Positions 24,800-33,979 of a stretch of 64,000 nt of DNA are shown in pieces; within the stretch, counting starts at the first letter, position 1, and each line of letters opens with the position of its first letter. Source of the stretch: UBA7430 sp002478765 (lineage in GTDB: Bacteria; Bacteroidota; Bacteroidia; Flavobacteriales; UBA7430). The translations under genes were made by a program, and so were the position numbers. The notes beneath the pieces were generated by a model. It was not told the DNA's origin and ran no database searches. It worked only from the letters and a program-made list of their open reading frames with translations. Location: positions 217,000 to 280,999 of the forward strand of contig CALSTU010000001.1 of assembly GCA_943789355.1 (NCBI GenBank), read 5' to 3'.

Positions 24800-26524
24800 T
24801 TAATGATTAAATTGATTGGAGATCTTTTCTTCATAAACGTCAGGGGTATCCCCCTCTAAATGTTTGATTGCTGCATCCAAACTCGAAAAAAAAATTTGTT
24901 GCATTGAATCATCAATACCGCTCTTATAAAAAGCATCACGGACAGGGCCTGTAACCTGAGTCCAAATTACTTTGACCTGATTTTTCCGCAAGTCTTCAAC
25001 CCAATGATGTAGCATACTTAAGGCCGTCGCATCTATATAATGTATGGGACCGGCATCAATGATTAAGTGTTTTATTGAGGGGGTTTGCTTTCTAATTATA
25101 CCCTTAATTTCGTTCTTAAAATAAGCTTGATTACCGAAAAAAAGAGAACCGTCATAACGCAAAATCAGAACCTTTGGATAGGTGATTACATCGTTAGAAA
25201 ATCTTGATATATTTTTAAAATGATTCGTCCCCACGACCCTTCCCAAAATTGCAATATGAGGTTTTGAGCTTCTATAAACGGTGTGCGCTAAGGAACTGAA
25301 AACACCGAAAAGAACCCCATACTTGACTCCCAAAAACAGCGTACTTAAAAATGTTATGCACAAAATATAAAACTCAATACGATGCATTTTCCACAATTTT
25401 TTTGGGTAACTAATATTGATGAGTTGAAATACAGCTACTAAAATAATAGCGCCCAAAACAGCCAGGGGTAAATGATAAAAATAATCGGTAAAAAAAAGCA
25501 GTACCAAACCAACTACCAGGGCACTAACAAATCCAGAAAGGGGTGTTTTGGCTCCCATTTGACTGTTTACTGCCGTTCGTGAAAACCCTCCACTGATAGG
25601 ATATGATTGAAAAAATGAACCCATCATGTTTGATGCTCCAAGAGCTATAAGCTCTTGATTCGGTCTTAAGGAAGATTGGGACTTTTGCTCTTGTACAGAC
25701 TTAGTCACCGACAAGGCTTCCATAAATGCAATCAGTGCGAGAGTAAATGCCAAGGGCGCAAGCGAAAACCATTGAGAAATAGATGCTGAAGGCATTCTCA
25801 TTTCAGGAAGCCCCTCAGGAATGAAGCCCACAACATCAACACCACGATTTTCCCAGCCAAAATAAAAAGAAAGAAATGAGGCAAGCACTATTAAAATAAG
25901 AGCAGCCGGGAAACGAGAATAAAATCGCTTGAAAATCAACAAAAAAAATACAGCACCAACACCTACATAAAAAGTAGTTGATGGGAAAACAAAAGAAAAT
26001 TTAGAAAGCTTAAATAAAAGCTTTTGAGAAACAATGTTATGCGATGAAGTATATCCAAAAACCGAATCCAATTGGCTCACACCTATAATGAGGGCTGCTG
26101 CAGATGAAAAGCCGCTGACTACAGGTTTTGATAAAAAATGAATCAAAAACCCAAGCCTTAAACCTCCCATAATCATCTGCAGCAAGCCCACAAAAAAAGC
26201 TAAAAAAATAGCCGCTACTATATATTCACCAGAATTAGAAAGAGACAAAGCACCCAAACCAGAAGCTACCAATAACGAATCCAGTGCTACGGGGCCAACC
26301 GACAATTGTTTTGAAGTCCCCATAAAAGCATACACCAAAATCGGAAAAAAACTCGCGTACAAACCGTATACAGGAGGCAGTCCAGCAAGCATAGCATAAG
26401 CCATGCCCTGTGGAATCAAGAAGACACCCACAGTCACGCCAGCAAGTAAATCTCCCTTTAGGGACGTTGTAGGATAAGACCTCCCCCATGATAAAATGGG
26501 AAAAAACTGTTTCAAGTACTTCAT
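24800..26524 (-). CDS. SulP-family anion transporter with STAS domain
   Basis: This 574-residue inner-membrane transporter has about 12-14 hydrophobic segments with the family signature GLPPVYGLYASFFP near residues 48-61. A cytoplasmic STAS domain is in the last 120 residues (ILRYDGSLFFGNQAYF, LIIDAGPIHYIDATALSML). SulP proteins move sulfate, bicarbonate or other anions, and in this operon sulfate or sulfite exchange is the natural guess. A -7 box and a palindrome that may be bound by the Crp-type regulator lie just upstream. Twelve bases separate it from the CstB-like gene. Confidence 0.92.
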   Translation of the reverse strand: MKYLKQFFPILSWGRSYPTTSLKGDLLAGVTVGVFLIPQGMAYAMLAGLPPVYGLYASFFPILVYAFMGTSKQLSVGPVALDSLLVASGLGALSLSNSGEYIVAAIFLAFFVGLLQMIMGGLRLGFLIHFLSKPVVSGFSSAAALIIGVSQLDSVFGYTSSHNIVSQKLLFKLSKFSFVFPSTTFYVGVGAVFFLLIFKRFYSRFPAALILIVLASFLSFYFGWENRGVDVVGFIPEGLPEMRMPSASISQWFSLAPLAFTLALIAFMEALSVTKSVQEQKSQSSLRPNQELIALGASNMMGSFFQSYPISGGFSRTAVNSQMGAKTPLSGFVSALVVGLVLLFFTDYFYHLPLAVLGAIILVAVFQLINISYPKKLWKMHRIEFYILCITFLSTLFLGVKYGVLFGVFSSLAHTVYRSSKPHIAILGRVVGTNHFKNISRFSNDVITYPKVLILRYDGSLFFGNQAYFKNEIKGIIRKQTPSIKHLIIDAGPIHYIDATALSMLHHWVEDLRKNQVKVIWTQVTGPVRDAFYKSGIDDSMQQIFFSSLDAAIKHLEGDTPDVYEEKISNQFNH

Positions 26525-26531
26525 ATAAGTA

Positions 26532-26539
26532 CAAAAGTA
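26532..26539 (-). promoter_or_regulatory. Putative -7 box for the sulP-cstB-yeeE operon
   Basis: TACTTTTG on the minus strand matches TAnnTTTG exactly, only seven bases before the sulP ATG. The transcript would be almost leaderless. Confidence 0.5.
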
Positions 26540-26561
26540 TAGGTCTGTTTTAAATAATACA

Positions 26562-26575
26562 GTGACCTAGGTTAC
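26562..26575. promoter_or_regulatory. Palindromic operator candidate for the Crp-type regulator
   Basis: GTGACCTAGGTTAC is a near-perfect palindrome (one mismatched pair) covering the regulator's own stop codon. Its centre (26568.5) is 33 bases upstream of the centre of the -7 box, so it would lie close to -41 of the predicted start of transcription, the usual place of a class II Crp/FNR activator site. Confidence 0.45.
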
Positions 26576-27208
26576 AGAGGGAGAGGTAAGTTCAATAGCA
26601 TGTCGATGTAATTCCAGTTTCCCCGCACGTTCTAAACGTTTGAGCAGACGTGAAATAACCACCCTAGAACTGTACAAATCATGTGCAATATTATGATGTG
26701 TAATCGATATCGGATTTTGTTGTGTAATTCTATTTTTTTCTACTAGATAACTCCACAAACGTGATTCTAAAAGATCAAAAGCAACGCTGTCTAATGTATC
26801 TAAAAGCTCATCCATACGTTCTTGATAGCTTTTTAACAAAAATTTACGCCAGGTGGGGTAACGTTCAGACCAAAGTTCCATTCGCGAGAGGGGAATCATA
26901 ATCAATTTCGTTGGTGTTTCAGTAACGGCTCTTATCCTACTCTTCAGTTGCCCGATTTCCCATGCAAAAGTTAAACTGCATGAATCCCCAGCCTCGAGGT
27001 AATAAAGCAGTAATTAATCACCGTTTATATCTTCACGTGATATTTTAACAGCTCCTGAAACCACTAATGGAACTCCTTTAATCAGCTCACCGATATCCAT
27101 AAGCTCGGTTTCTGCAGGAACATCGCGAAGAGTTCCTACCTCAGCAATCTCATTTAGCAAAGCTTCTTCAAATACAGTACCAAATTGGTTTTTTAGTGAA
27201 TGCATCAT
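26567..27208 (-). pseudogene. Crp/Fnr-family regulator with an in-frame stop
   Basis: The frame from ATG 27208 to TAG 26567 is exactly 214 codons and reads as a complete Crp-family regulator apart from one TAA at 27014-27016. There NGD-stop-LLLYYLEAG replaces the usual GxE(x)LLYYLxPG of the cyclic-nucleotide-binding-like domain. The C-terminal winged helix (ITHHNIAHDLYSSRVVISRL then LKRLERAGKLELHR) is intact. The family often controls sulfide, oxygen or nitrosative responses, and the adjacent persulfide operon suggests a sulfide-responsive activator. A one-base change (GAA to TAA) or a sequence error would explain the stop. Confidence 0.8.
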
Positions 27209-27372
27209 GAGTTAATTTTAATTTCATATTAAATATAAACATTAAAATCTGGCTTTCGCCTTCTCAAAACCTCTTTAAACAAGCAAATTACCATAAGTTT
27301 TAGTGTTCCAATGAATCGAAGTAACCTATTCACATTTTTTTATTTATTTTTAGGGAAAAGTTGCTCACTACC

Positions 27373-29583
27373 ATGATAAACCATTCATACGCTCTCCTCC
27401 TATTATTTATTTCCCACTCCCTCTGTTTTGCTCAATCTGATTTAGCAAGATGTGATCAATATTCAATCAATATCATTGAAGAAGATCAATGTTTACCTGG
27501 TGCTTTTTTTAAGCTCGGCTTCAATGACAACTCATACGATGTAATCGCTCGGCCTGCAGATGAAAACCCTTTGGACAACACCTATGAAGACTTTATTTGG
27601 TCGACAAGCCAAAACCTTTTAAGTTACCAACTTGACTTCAATGAAGACTCCACTGAAATAAGAGTTAAGAACCTATTTGACACCAACATTCGAAAAGTAT
27701 ACCTGGACATCAAGCTGTCTGATGAAGAAACCTGCGAATACGCTCTAGATATTCAAGCGAAAACAAGATCAAACATCAAACCTACAGAATCGAACACCAG
27801 TTTGGCAAACCCATCAGATTCGATCAATATAGACTTTACTCCTGCCGGTGAGCAATGTTCTGTATTCAACTTTTCCCCAAAAAATTACAACAACGATAGT
27901 CTTCAAGACAACTACACCTACGAATGGTCTGTAACAGGGCCTAACGGCAGAAACATAACAGCATTGGGTCTCAATGAATCGGCATACTACCCTTTAGAAT
28001 TGGATGGCCCTTACGACTTGTATGTGAAAGTTATCAAACCGATAGATTGTGGAAAAGCATTCGTTTATAGAGACCGTCTATTAGAAGATTTTGTTACCAT
28101 CAATGGTAACACGGAATTGAAAAGTGAATTGGACTTCCTGTGCCTAGACCCAAAAACAAAATACCCTCTAAGCATCAATGACTTTTCCCCCATACTAAAT
28201 CAAGTAGATACTTCGAATGCTGGCTTTAGTTGGAACATCTACAGAAAAAGACACAATCTAAGAGGAAACGGAATTGCCTACAGTGCCATTTACGATGACA
28301 TACCCCTAAAAACCAACAGCTCAAAGGACAGCGTGTATTACCAATTCACCGAAGCTGGCGACTATTTAGTCGTTTACAACATCAATATTGTAGACGGCTG
28401 TACCTATTCCGATCAGGAAACTTTCAACATAGGCGTTTATCCCCAATTCATATTCCCAAGAACCGAAATCGGATCTGCAGATTTTGAATATTTCCCAAGC
28501 TTGTGTTCGGGAAAAAACTCAGATGTATTTTTCTCCTTTGAAAGCACTTCTTACATTGATATCGGCAGCAAATCTGAATACAAGTGGTTTTCTTCAAACC
28601 CTAATGTCATCATTGATTCCCCGAATGAAAAAAATACAGACATTGCCTTTCGACATGAGGGCGAATATAAACTTACGCTTCAAGTAGAAAATAACTACGG
28701 ATGTGTTGACAATATTTCAAAACTAATTCGAGTTGAAAATGCCAAACCTAATGGTGAAACTCTTGCCCTGACCAGTTCCGTGATTAACAATGAATTCATT
28801 GAAGTCAAAATTGACAGTACGGCATTAGAAAACGGTTATTATTACGAATTAGATCGTTGGGATGCATACAACAACTGGATTGAAAGTTATTCAAGATTTG
28901 ATAGCTTGAATTTTATAGACAAAAACGTAGGAGTTGGCTCCAACAATTACCTCTACCAAGCAAACTATTTAGACTATTGTGGTAATAAGGTAAGAGCAAG
29001 TAATAAAACATCAAACATTCTTCTGGAAGGAGTGAAATCATCAAATCAACACCAACTAACATGGAGCCCTTACGAAGAGTGGAGCGATGGAATTAAAAAC
29101 TATCAAGTTCAACGTTTAAACCAAGTCACCAATACGTTTGAAACGCTTCAAGAAGTGAGTCCAAGCGACACATCGATGAACGACCAGATAGAACCATTGG
29201 TTATAGAGCAAGTAAATTCTGCATATTGCTATCGGATTCAAGCAAATCTGCTCAATGACACAAGTAACATTGTCTCAAACACCAAATGTTTTACCGCAGC
29301 GCTCAAAAATTATTTTCCAACCGCATTTACGCCCAACAATGACGGTATTAACGATGTCTTTAAATTTGGAGGCGCACATGCAAAATCGCTAAAAACTGTG
29401 ATCTATTCAAAGTGGGGTAATGCCGTATTCACTAGTGAGAAAAGCAATTTTGAATGGGATGGTATCGACAAGAATTCAGGAGAGCTATGCCAACAGGGCG
29501 TTTACATTGTCAAGTATGAATTGGTTGATTATAATGGGACAAGAACTTCAGATTATGTCAATCTCGTTCTGTTGAAAAACTAA
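27373..29583 (+). CDS. Secreted protein with T9SS type B (CHU_C, gliding-motility-associated) C-terminal domain
   Basis: The protein is 736 residues from ATG 27373, chosen because it starts a signal peptide (HSYALLLLFISHSLCFAQS); a TTG four codons upstream is less likely. The middle holds Ig/PKD-like segments, such as YEWSVTGPNG and YKWFSSNPNV. The last about 90 residues are the CHU_C domain: PTAFTPNNDGINDVFKFGG, YSKWGNAVF, WDGIDKNSGE, GVYIVKYEL. This domain directs export by the type IX system and is typical of Bacteroidota surface proteins. It is a single gene, convergent with mnmE with one base between the ends. Confidence 0.9.
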   Translation: MINHSYALLLLFISHSLCFAQSDLARCDQYSINIIEEDQCLPGAFFKLGFNDNSYDVIARPADENPLDNTYEDFIWSTSQNLLSYQLDFNEDSTEIRVKNLFDTNIRKVYLDIKLSDEETCEYALDIQAKTRSNIKPTESNTSLANPSDSINIDFTPAGEQCSVFNFSPKNYNNDSLQDNYTYEWSVTGPNGRNITALGLNESAYYPLELDGPYDLYVKVIKPIDCGKAFVYRDRLLEDFVTINGNTELKSELDFLCLDPKTKYPLSINDFSPILNQVDTSNAGFSWNIYRKRHNLRGNGIAYSAIYDDIPLKTNSSKDSVYYQFTEAGDYLVVYNINIVDGCTYSDQETFNIGVYPQFIFPRTEIGSADFEYFPSLCSGKNSDVFFSFESTSYIDIGSKSEYKWFSSNPNVIIDSPNEKNTDIAFRHEGEYKLTLQVENNYGCVDNISKLIRVENAKPNGETLALTSSVINNEFIEVKIDSTALENGYYYELDRWDAYNNWIESYSRFDSLNFIDKNVGVGSNNYLYQANYLDYCGNKVRASNKTSNILLEGVKSSNQHQLTWSPYEEWSDGIKNYQVQRLNQVTNTFETLQEVSPSDTSMNDQIEPLVIEQVNSAYCYRIQANLLNDTSNIVSNTKCFTAALKNYFPTAFTPNNDGINDVFKFGGAHAKSLKTVIYSKWGNAVFTSEKSNFEWDGIDKNSGELCQQGVYIVKYELVDYNGTRTSDYVNLVLLKN

Positions 29584-29584
29584 C

Positions 29585-30967
29585 TTATTTTCCGATACAG
29601 AAATCTCTGAAAATAGAGTCAAGAAGATCGTCCGTAGTGATTTCTCCCGTTATTTCTCCCAAGTGAAAGAGTGACTGCCGGATGTCCATCGCAAGAAGAT
29701 CACCAGAAATACCAGATTCTAAACCTTCTTGAACCTGAACAACATGATTCAAAGCTTGACTCAAGGCTTCGTAGTGACGAGAATTGGAGACAATCACATC
29801 ATCATTACTCAAAAGACCCTGCTTCACTTTTTCAGTCAGCAAAACTTTAAGACGCTCCACGTTTGCTTTTTGTTTCGCCGAAATGAAAAGGATGTTATCG
29901 ATACCACCAAAGGTTGATTCGATTTGAGTTGCATCTCCCCGATCAACCTTATTGGCAATGGCAATCAATTGTTTGCCTTTGGTATCAGCCTCAAGTTTCT
30001 CAAGCTCTTTGCTTACGCGCTCAAAAGTCGACGTAGAAGCATCAAACAAGTACAGCACCACTTTGGCTTGATTTATTTTTTCAAAAGTCTTTTCAATTCC
30101 TATACTTTCAATTTGATCTTGGGTATCTCGAATACCCGCTGTATCGATAAAACGAAAGCTCATACCCTCGATGATCATTTCATCTTCAACGGTATCACGC
30201 GTGGTTCCGGCAACAGGTGAAACAATAGCTCGATCTTCGTTGAGTAGCGCATTCAGAAGGGTTGACTTACCCACATTGGGCTCCCCAACAATTGCAACAG
30301 GAATTCCATTTTTTAACACATTTCCCAAAGCAAAAGAATCAATCAACTTGCGTAAAACTTGCTTCAATCGATTCAACAACTCTTGCAATTGAACACGATC
30401 AGCAAACTCAACATCTTCGGTACTAAAATCCAATTCCAACTCAATGAGCGAAGCAAACTTGATGAGTTCTTCACGCAAAGCCTTAATTTCATTAGAAAAC
30501 CCACCGCGCATTTGAGAAAGAGCCAAATGATGTGATTTTTCATTCGATGATGAAATCAAATCGGCCACCGCTTCAGCCTGAGACAAATCCATCTTACCAT
30601 TCATGAATGCTCGAAAAGTAAACTCTCCTGGCTCGGCCGTTCTGCACCCTTTATTGATAAGAACTTGAATGATTTGTTGCTGAATGAAGGTTGATCCGTG
30701 ACAAGAAATCTCAACGACATTTTCACCCGTGTAAGAATTTGGTCCTTTAAAAACACTGACCAAAACCTCATCAATCAAATGTCCGTCATTAAAAAACGTA
30801 CCCAAATGTACAGTATGACTCGCTTGATCTGAAAGCCGTTTGTCCTTCTTTTTCGATTGAAAAAGTGGATCACACAAAACAACAGCATCTGGGCCTGAAA
30901 CCCGAATAATCGCAATAGCGCCTTGACCAGAAGCTGTTGCTAGAGCACAAATATTGTCTTTTTTCAT
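29585..30967 (-). CDS. mnmE: tRNA modification GTPase MnmE (TrmE)
   Basis: The protein is 460 residues from ATG 30967; a TTG two codons upstream is less likely. It works with MnmG to form the 5-carboxymethylaminomethyl group on U34 of several tRNAs. The N-terminal folate-binding domain starts DNICALATASGQGAIAIIRV. The inserted G domain has GEPNVGKSTLLN (about residue 225), DTAGIRDT and ANKVD, and the essential C-terminal CIGK is present. A -7 box lies 17-24 bases upstream. Confidence 0.96.
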   Translation of the reverse strand: MKKDNICALATASGQGAIAIIRVSGPDAVVLCDPLFQSKKKDKRLSDQASHTVHLGTFFNDGHLIDEVLVSVFKGPNSYTGENVVEISCHGSTFIQQQIIQVLINKGCRTAEPGEFTFRAFMNGKMDLSQAEAVADLISSSNEKSHHLALSQMRGGFSNEIKALREELIKFASLIELELDFSTEDVEFADRVQLQELLNRLKQVLRKLIDSFALGNVLKNGIPVAIVGEPNVGKSTLLNALLNEDRAIVSPVAGTTRDTVEDEMIIEGMSFRFIDTAGIRDTQDQIESIGIEKTFEKINQAKVVLYLFDASTSTFERVSKELEKLEADTKGKQLIAIANKVDRGDATQIESTFGGIDNILFISAKQKANVERLKVLLTEKVKQGLLSNDDVIVSNSRHYEALSQALNHVVQVQEGLESGISGDLLAMDIRQSLFHLGEITGEITTDDLLDSIFRDFCIGK

Positions 30968-30983
30968 GAGCAAGGAATTTCAG

Positions 30984-30991
30984 CAAAAATA
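30984..30991 (-). promoter_or_regulatory. Putative -7 box for mnmE
   Basis: TATTTTTG on the minus strand matches TAnnTTTG exactly, 17 bases upstream of the chosen ATG. Confidence 0.45.
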
Positions 30992-31140
30992 GTAAATTCA
31001 ATAGCTAAATAACATCACATTAGATAGACGGTCAATTTTTATCTTTTTGGAGGGTTGAATTCTTATTCATTTCCTTGATTGTTCAGGGGGATTGTTCTAA
31101 TTTCGCGAGCAACAATAATTTCGAATAAAAAACAGCCTAA

Positions 31141-32010
31141 ATGAGCGTACTTGTAAATAAAAATTCACGTGTAATCGTACAAGGATTTACCGGAAAAGAG
31201 GGATCGTTTCACGCTTCTCAAATGATCGAATATGGAACCAATGTTGTTGGAGGTGTAACACCAGGTAAAGGTGGCCAATCTCACCTAGACCGTCCCGTAT
31301 TCAATACGGTAGCAGAAGCCGTAGAAAAAGCCCAAGCAGACACAACGCTCATCTTTGTTCCGCCTGCATTTGCTGCAGATGCCATCATGGAGGCTTCAGA
31401 CGCTGGAATCAAAGTCATCATATGCATTACCGAAGGAGTACCTACAAAAGATATGGTTGCTGTAAAGGCATACCTAAACAATAAAAACTGTCGTTTGATT
31501 GGTCCGAATTGTCCGGGTGTCATTACCCCCGACGGAGCCAAATGTGGAATCATGCCCGGATTCGTTTTCAAACCAGGTAAAGTGGGCGTCGTTTCTAAAT
31601 CAGGTACGCTAACTTATGAAGCTGCCGACCAAGTGGTTAAAGCCGGTTTGGGAATTACCACAGCCATTGGAATTGGTGGAGATCCAATCATCGGGACAAC
31701 CACAAAAGAAGCTGTTGAGCTTTTGATGAACGATCCAGAGACTGAAGGCATCATCATGATCGGAGAAATTGGTGGAACCATGGAGGCTGATGCAGCCAAG
31801 TGGATTAAAGAGAATGGCACCAAGCCAGTCGTTGGATTTATTGCCGGACAAACAGCACCTAAAGGCAGAACGATGGGACACGCTGGCGCTATTGTAGGTG
31901 GTGCTGATGATACCGCTGAAGCTAAAATGAAAATCATGTCGGAATGTGGCATTCACGTGGTTGCTTCTCCAGCACAACTGGGATCTAAAATGAAAGAAGT
32001 ACTGGCATAA
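31141..32010 (+). CDS. sucD: Succinyl-CoA ligase, alpha subunit
   Basis: This 289-residue subunit of the TCA-cycle enzyme makes ATP or GTP from succinyl-CoA. The CoA-binding Rossmann region has GFTGKEGSFHA at the N-terminus, GPNCPGVI in the middle and the phosphohistidine motif MGHAGAIVGG near residue 245. Length equals E. coli SucD. The beta subunit gene is not adjacent, as is usual in Bacteroidota. A near-match to the -7 box (TAATTTCG, 31099-31106) precedes it. Confidence 0.95.
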   Translation: MSVLVNKNSRVIVQGFTGKEGSFHASQMIEYGTNVVGGVTPGKGGQSHLDRPVFNTVAEAVEKAQADTTLIFVPPAFAADAIMEASDAGIKVIICITEGVPTKDMVAVKAYLNNKNCRLIGPNCPGVITPDGAKCGIMPGFVFKPGKVGVVSKSGTLTYEAADQVVKAGLGITTAIGIGGDPIIGTTTKEAVELLMNDPETEGIIMIGEIGGTMEADAAKWIKENGTKPVVGFIAGQTAPKGRTMGHAGAIVGGADDTAEAKMKIMSECGIHVVASPAQLGSKMKEVLA

Positions 32011-32034
32011 GCTCTACCCGACATAAAATCACAC

Positions 32035-32069
32035 AAAAAATGTTCTGAACTTTTCAGAGCATTTTTTTT
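32035..32069 (+). terminator. Terminator after sucD
   Basis: TGTTCTGAA and TTCAGAGCA pair (one G-U) with a three-base loop, between an A-run and a run of eight T. It is a standard rho-independent terminator, also usable by the convergent gene. Confidence 0.8.
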
Positions 32070-32111
32070 GATCAAAAGAAACACCTTTGGATTTCATCTT
32101 AAACGATCGAT

Positions 32112-32999
32112 TCAGTGGTTAAACTTTTTCCATCGGCGAAGTTCTCTTGCTAGCAAAGCCTCAAACTTACCCGGTAAAGGGATCTCAAAGCTCATCAACT
32201 CAGAACTTACAGGATGTTTGAATGCAACATACCTTGCACATAAAAACAAACCTTTCCCCTTCAGAACATTTTGAGTGTCGTACAAATCATCTCCTACAAT
32301 CGGATGCCCTGATTCAGACATGTGGATACGCAATTGATGCGTACGGCCCGTTTTGGGTACTAAATCCATCCAAGTAATCCATTCGTAAGACAAGGACTTT
32401 TCCACACGAATGGATTCGTAAAGCGTACAGGCTTGTTGATGATCAATAGCACTTTCAACACTACCCTTCCCTAGCATCTTTCCCTTCACCAAAGCTGTAT
32501 ACTTTTTAGTGATGGTTTGATTCTCAAACTGTATCCCCAAATGCTGTTGAGCTCTACGCGTTTTGGCAATTAATAAAATCCCAGAGGTAAGCTTATCCAA
32601 ACGATGTACCGGTCTGGGCAAGACCAAAGCATCGTCTTCATCAGAAAGTCCCAAATTGTAAGCCAAAGCATTTTGAATGGTCTTGTAATAATTACCACTA
32701 ACGGGATAACCCGAAGGCTTAACGACAACAGCCATAAAAGCATCTTCATACAAAACTTTTAAAACCAATGGAAATACCTTTCCTGCAACAGGAGGCTTAT
32801 CCTTAATCTCAATAAAATCTCCTTCTCGAACCCACTCACCACCCTGTGCAACTTTACCATTCAATAGAATGAATTCTTTTTTGAAAGCTTTCTTTAAGGA
32901 GCTTCTAGATGGATATACAGAACAGGCATGAACGAGGAGATAATCAATGATTCGAAAAGAATCAGATAGTTTAGTCACATGGATTTTCCAAATACTCAT
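32112..32999 (-). CDS. RluA-family RNA pseudouridine synthase
   Basis: The protein is about 295 residues with an N-terminal S4-like RNA-binding part and the RluA-family catalytic motif RPVHRLDKLTSGILL, whose Asp is the nucleophile. The family signature GRTHQLRIHMSESGHPIVGD is also present. ATG 32999 (MSIWKIHVTKL) is preferred to an upstream ATG at 33038, because an exact -7 box (33004-33011) lies inside the longer version. Which rRNA or tRNA uridine it modifies cannot be told. Confidence 0.88.
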   Translation of the reverse strand: MSIWKIHVTKLSDSFRIIDYLLVHACSVYPSRSSLKKAFKKEFILLNGKVAQGGEWVREGDFIEIKDKPPVAGKVFPLVLKVLYEDAFMAVVVKPSGYPVSGNYYKTIQNALAYNLGLSDEDDALVLPRPVHRLDKLTSGILLIAKTRRAQQHLGIQFENQTITKKYTALVKGKMLGKGSVESAIDHQQACTLYESIRVEKSLSYEWITWMDLVPKTGRTHQLRIHMSESGHPIVGDDLYDTQNVLKGKGLFLCARYVAFKHPVSSELMSFEIPLPGKFEALLARELRRWKKFNH

Positions 33000-33003
33000 A
33001 GCA

Positions 33004-33011
33004 CAAAAATA
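33004..33011 (-). promoter_or_regulatory. Putative -7 box for the pseudouridine synthase gene
   Basis: TATTTTTG on the minus strand matches TAnnTTTG exactly and ends five bases before ATG 32999, so the mRNA would be nearly leaderless. Confidence 0.45.
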
Positions 33012-33116
33012 AGCGGATTTATGAAATTCAAGACCCACCCAACAAAAAGAGTTTAAATCAAGACAAATCGAGCCGTGAATTTATTTGGGAAACGTACACC
33101 ATACACTTAAAATTGT

Positions 33117-33124
33117 TATTTTTG
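33117..33124 (+). promoter_or_regulatory. Putative -7 box for the dapD operon
   Basis: TATTTTTG matches TAnnTTTG exactly, 40 bases before the dapD ATG at 33164, and supports that start over a longer frame from 33113. Confidence 0.5.
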
Positions 33125-33163
33125 CCTGCAACGAAGTCACAAAAAAGAATTAGGGTTTACCAT

Positions 33164-33979
33164 ATGAAAGATTTACAAAACATCATAGAAAAAGCTTGGG
33201 ACGACAGAAGCTTACTCAAAGAAGCAGCTACTGAAAAAGCCATTCGAGAAGTTATAGAGCACTTAGATAAAGGACGCTTAAGAACTGCTGAACCTACAGA
33301 AGACGGTTGGCAGGTGAATGAATGGGTCAAAAAAGCGGTTGTTTTGTATTTCCCAATTCAAGAAATGAAAACCATTGAAGTGGGGCCTTTTGAATTCCAC
33401 GATAAAATGGAGTTGAAAAAGAACTACGCCGAATTAGGCGTTCGTGTTGTGCCTCATGCAGTAGCTCGTTACGGTGCCTACGTTGCTCCTGGAGTAATCA
33501 TGATGCCTTCCTACATCAATATTGGTGCTAACGTAGACTCAGGTACCATGGTAGACACATGGGCCACCGTAGGCTCTTGTGCGCAAATTGGTAAAAACGT
33601 TCACCTTAGCGGTGGTGTTGGTATTGGTGGGGTTTTAGAACCGTTACAGGCAGCTCCCGTAATTATTGAAGACGATGCTTTTGTTGGATCTCGATGTATT
33701 GTCGTAGAAGGAGTTCGTGTAGAAAAAGAAGCCGTTCTTGGTGCCAATGTCGTACTTACGGGCTCAACAAAAATCATAGATGTTAGTGGAGAAGAGCCTG
33801 TAGAGTACAGAGGATATGTGCCCGCAAGATCTGTTGTAATTCCGGGTACTTACACCAAAACCTTTAAAGCTGGTGATTACCAAGTGCCGTGTGCCTTAAT
33901 CATCGGAAAGAGAAAAGAAAGTACCGACAAAAAGACTTCTTTAAACGATACGTTGAGAGAGTATAAAATCAGTGTTTGA
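33164..33979 (+). CDS. dapD: 2,3,4,5-tetrahydropyridine-2,6-dicarboxylate N-succinyltransferase
   Basis: The enzyme is 271 residues from ATG 33164 (MKDLQNIIEKAWDD), the family's usual start. It transfers succinyl from succinyl-CoA in the succinylase branch of lysine and diaminopimelate synthesis. The C-terminal half is a left-handed beta helix of hexapeptide repeats (VAPGVIMMPSYINIGANVD, GTMVDTWATVGSCAQIGKNV). It is the first gene of a plus-strand run, and its TGA overlaps the next ATG (TGATG). Confidence 0.95.
   Translation: MKDLQNIIEKAWDDRSLLKEAATEKAIREVIEHLDKGRLRTAEPTEDGWQVNEWVKKAVVLYFPIQEMKTIEVGPFEFHDKMELKKNYAELGVRVVPHAVARYGAYVAPGVIMMPSYINIGANVDSGTMVDTWATVGSCAQIGKNVHLSGGVGIGGVLEPLQAAPVIIEDDAFVGSRCIVVEGVRVEKEAVLGANVVLTGSTKIIDVSGEEPVEYRGYVPARSVVIPGTYTKTFKAGDYQVPCALIIGKRKESTDKKTSLNDTLREYKISV

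Noticed and set aside
27361..27372. TTG start for the T9SS type B protein
   Set aside because: The ATG at 27373 gives a proper signal peptide directly and needs no rare start codon.
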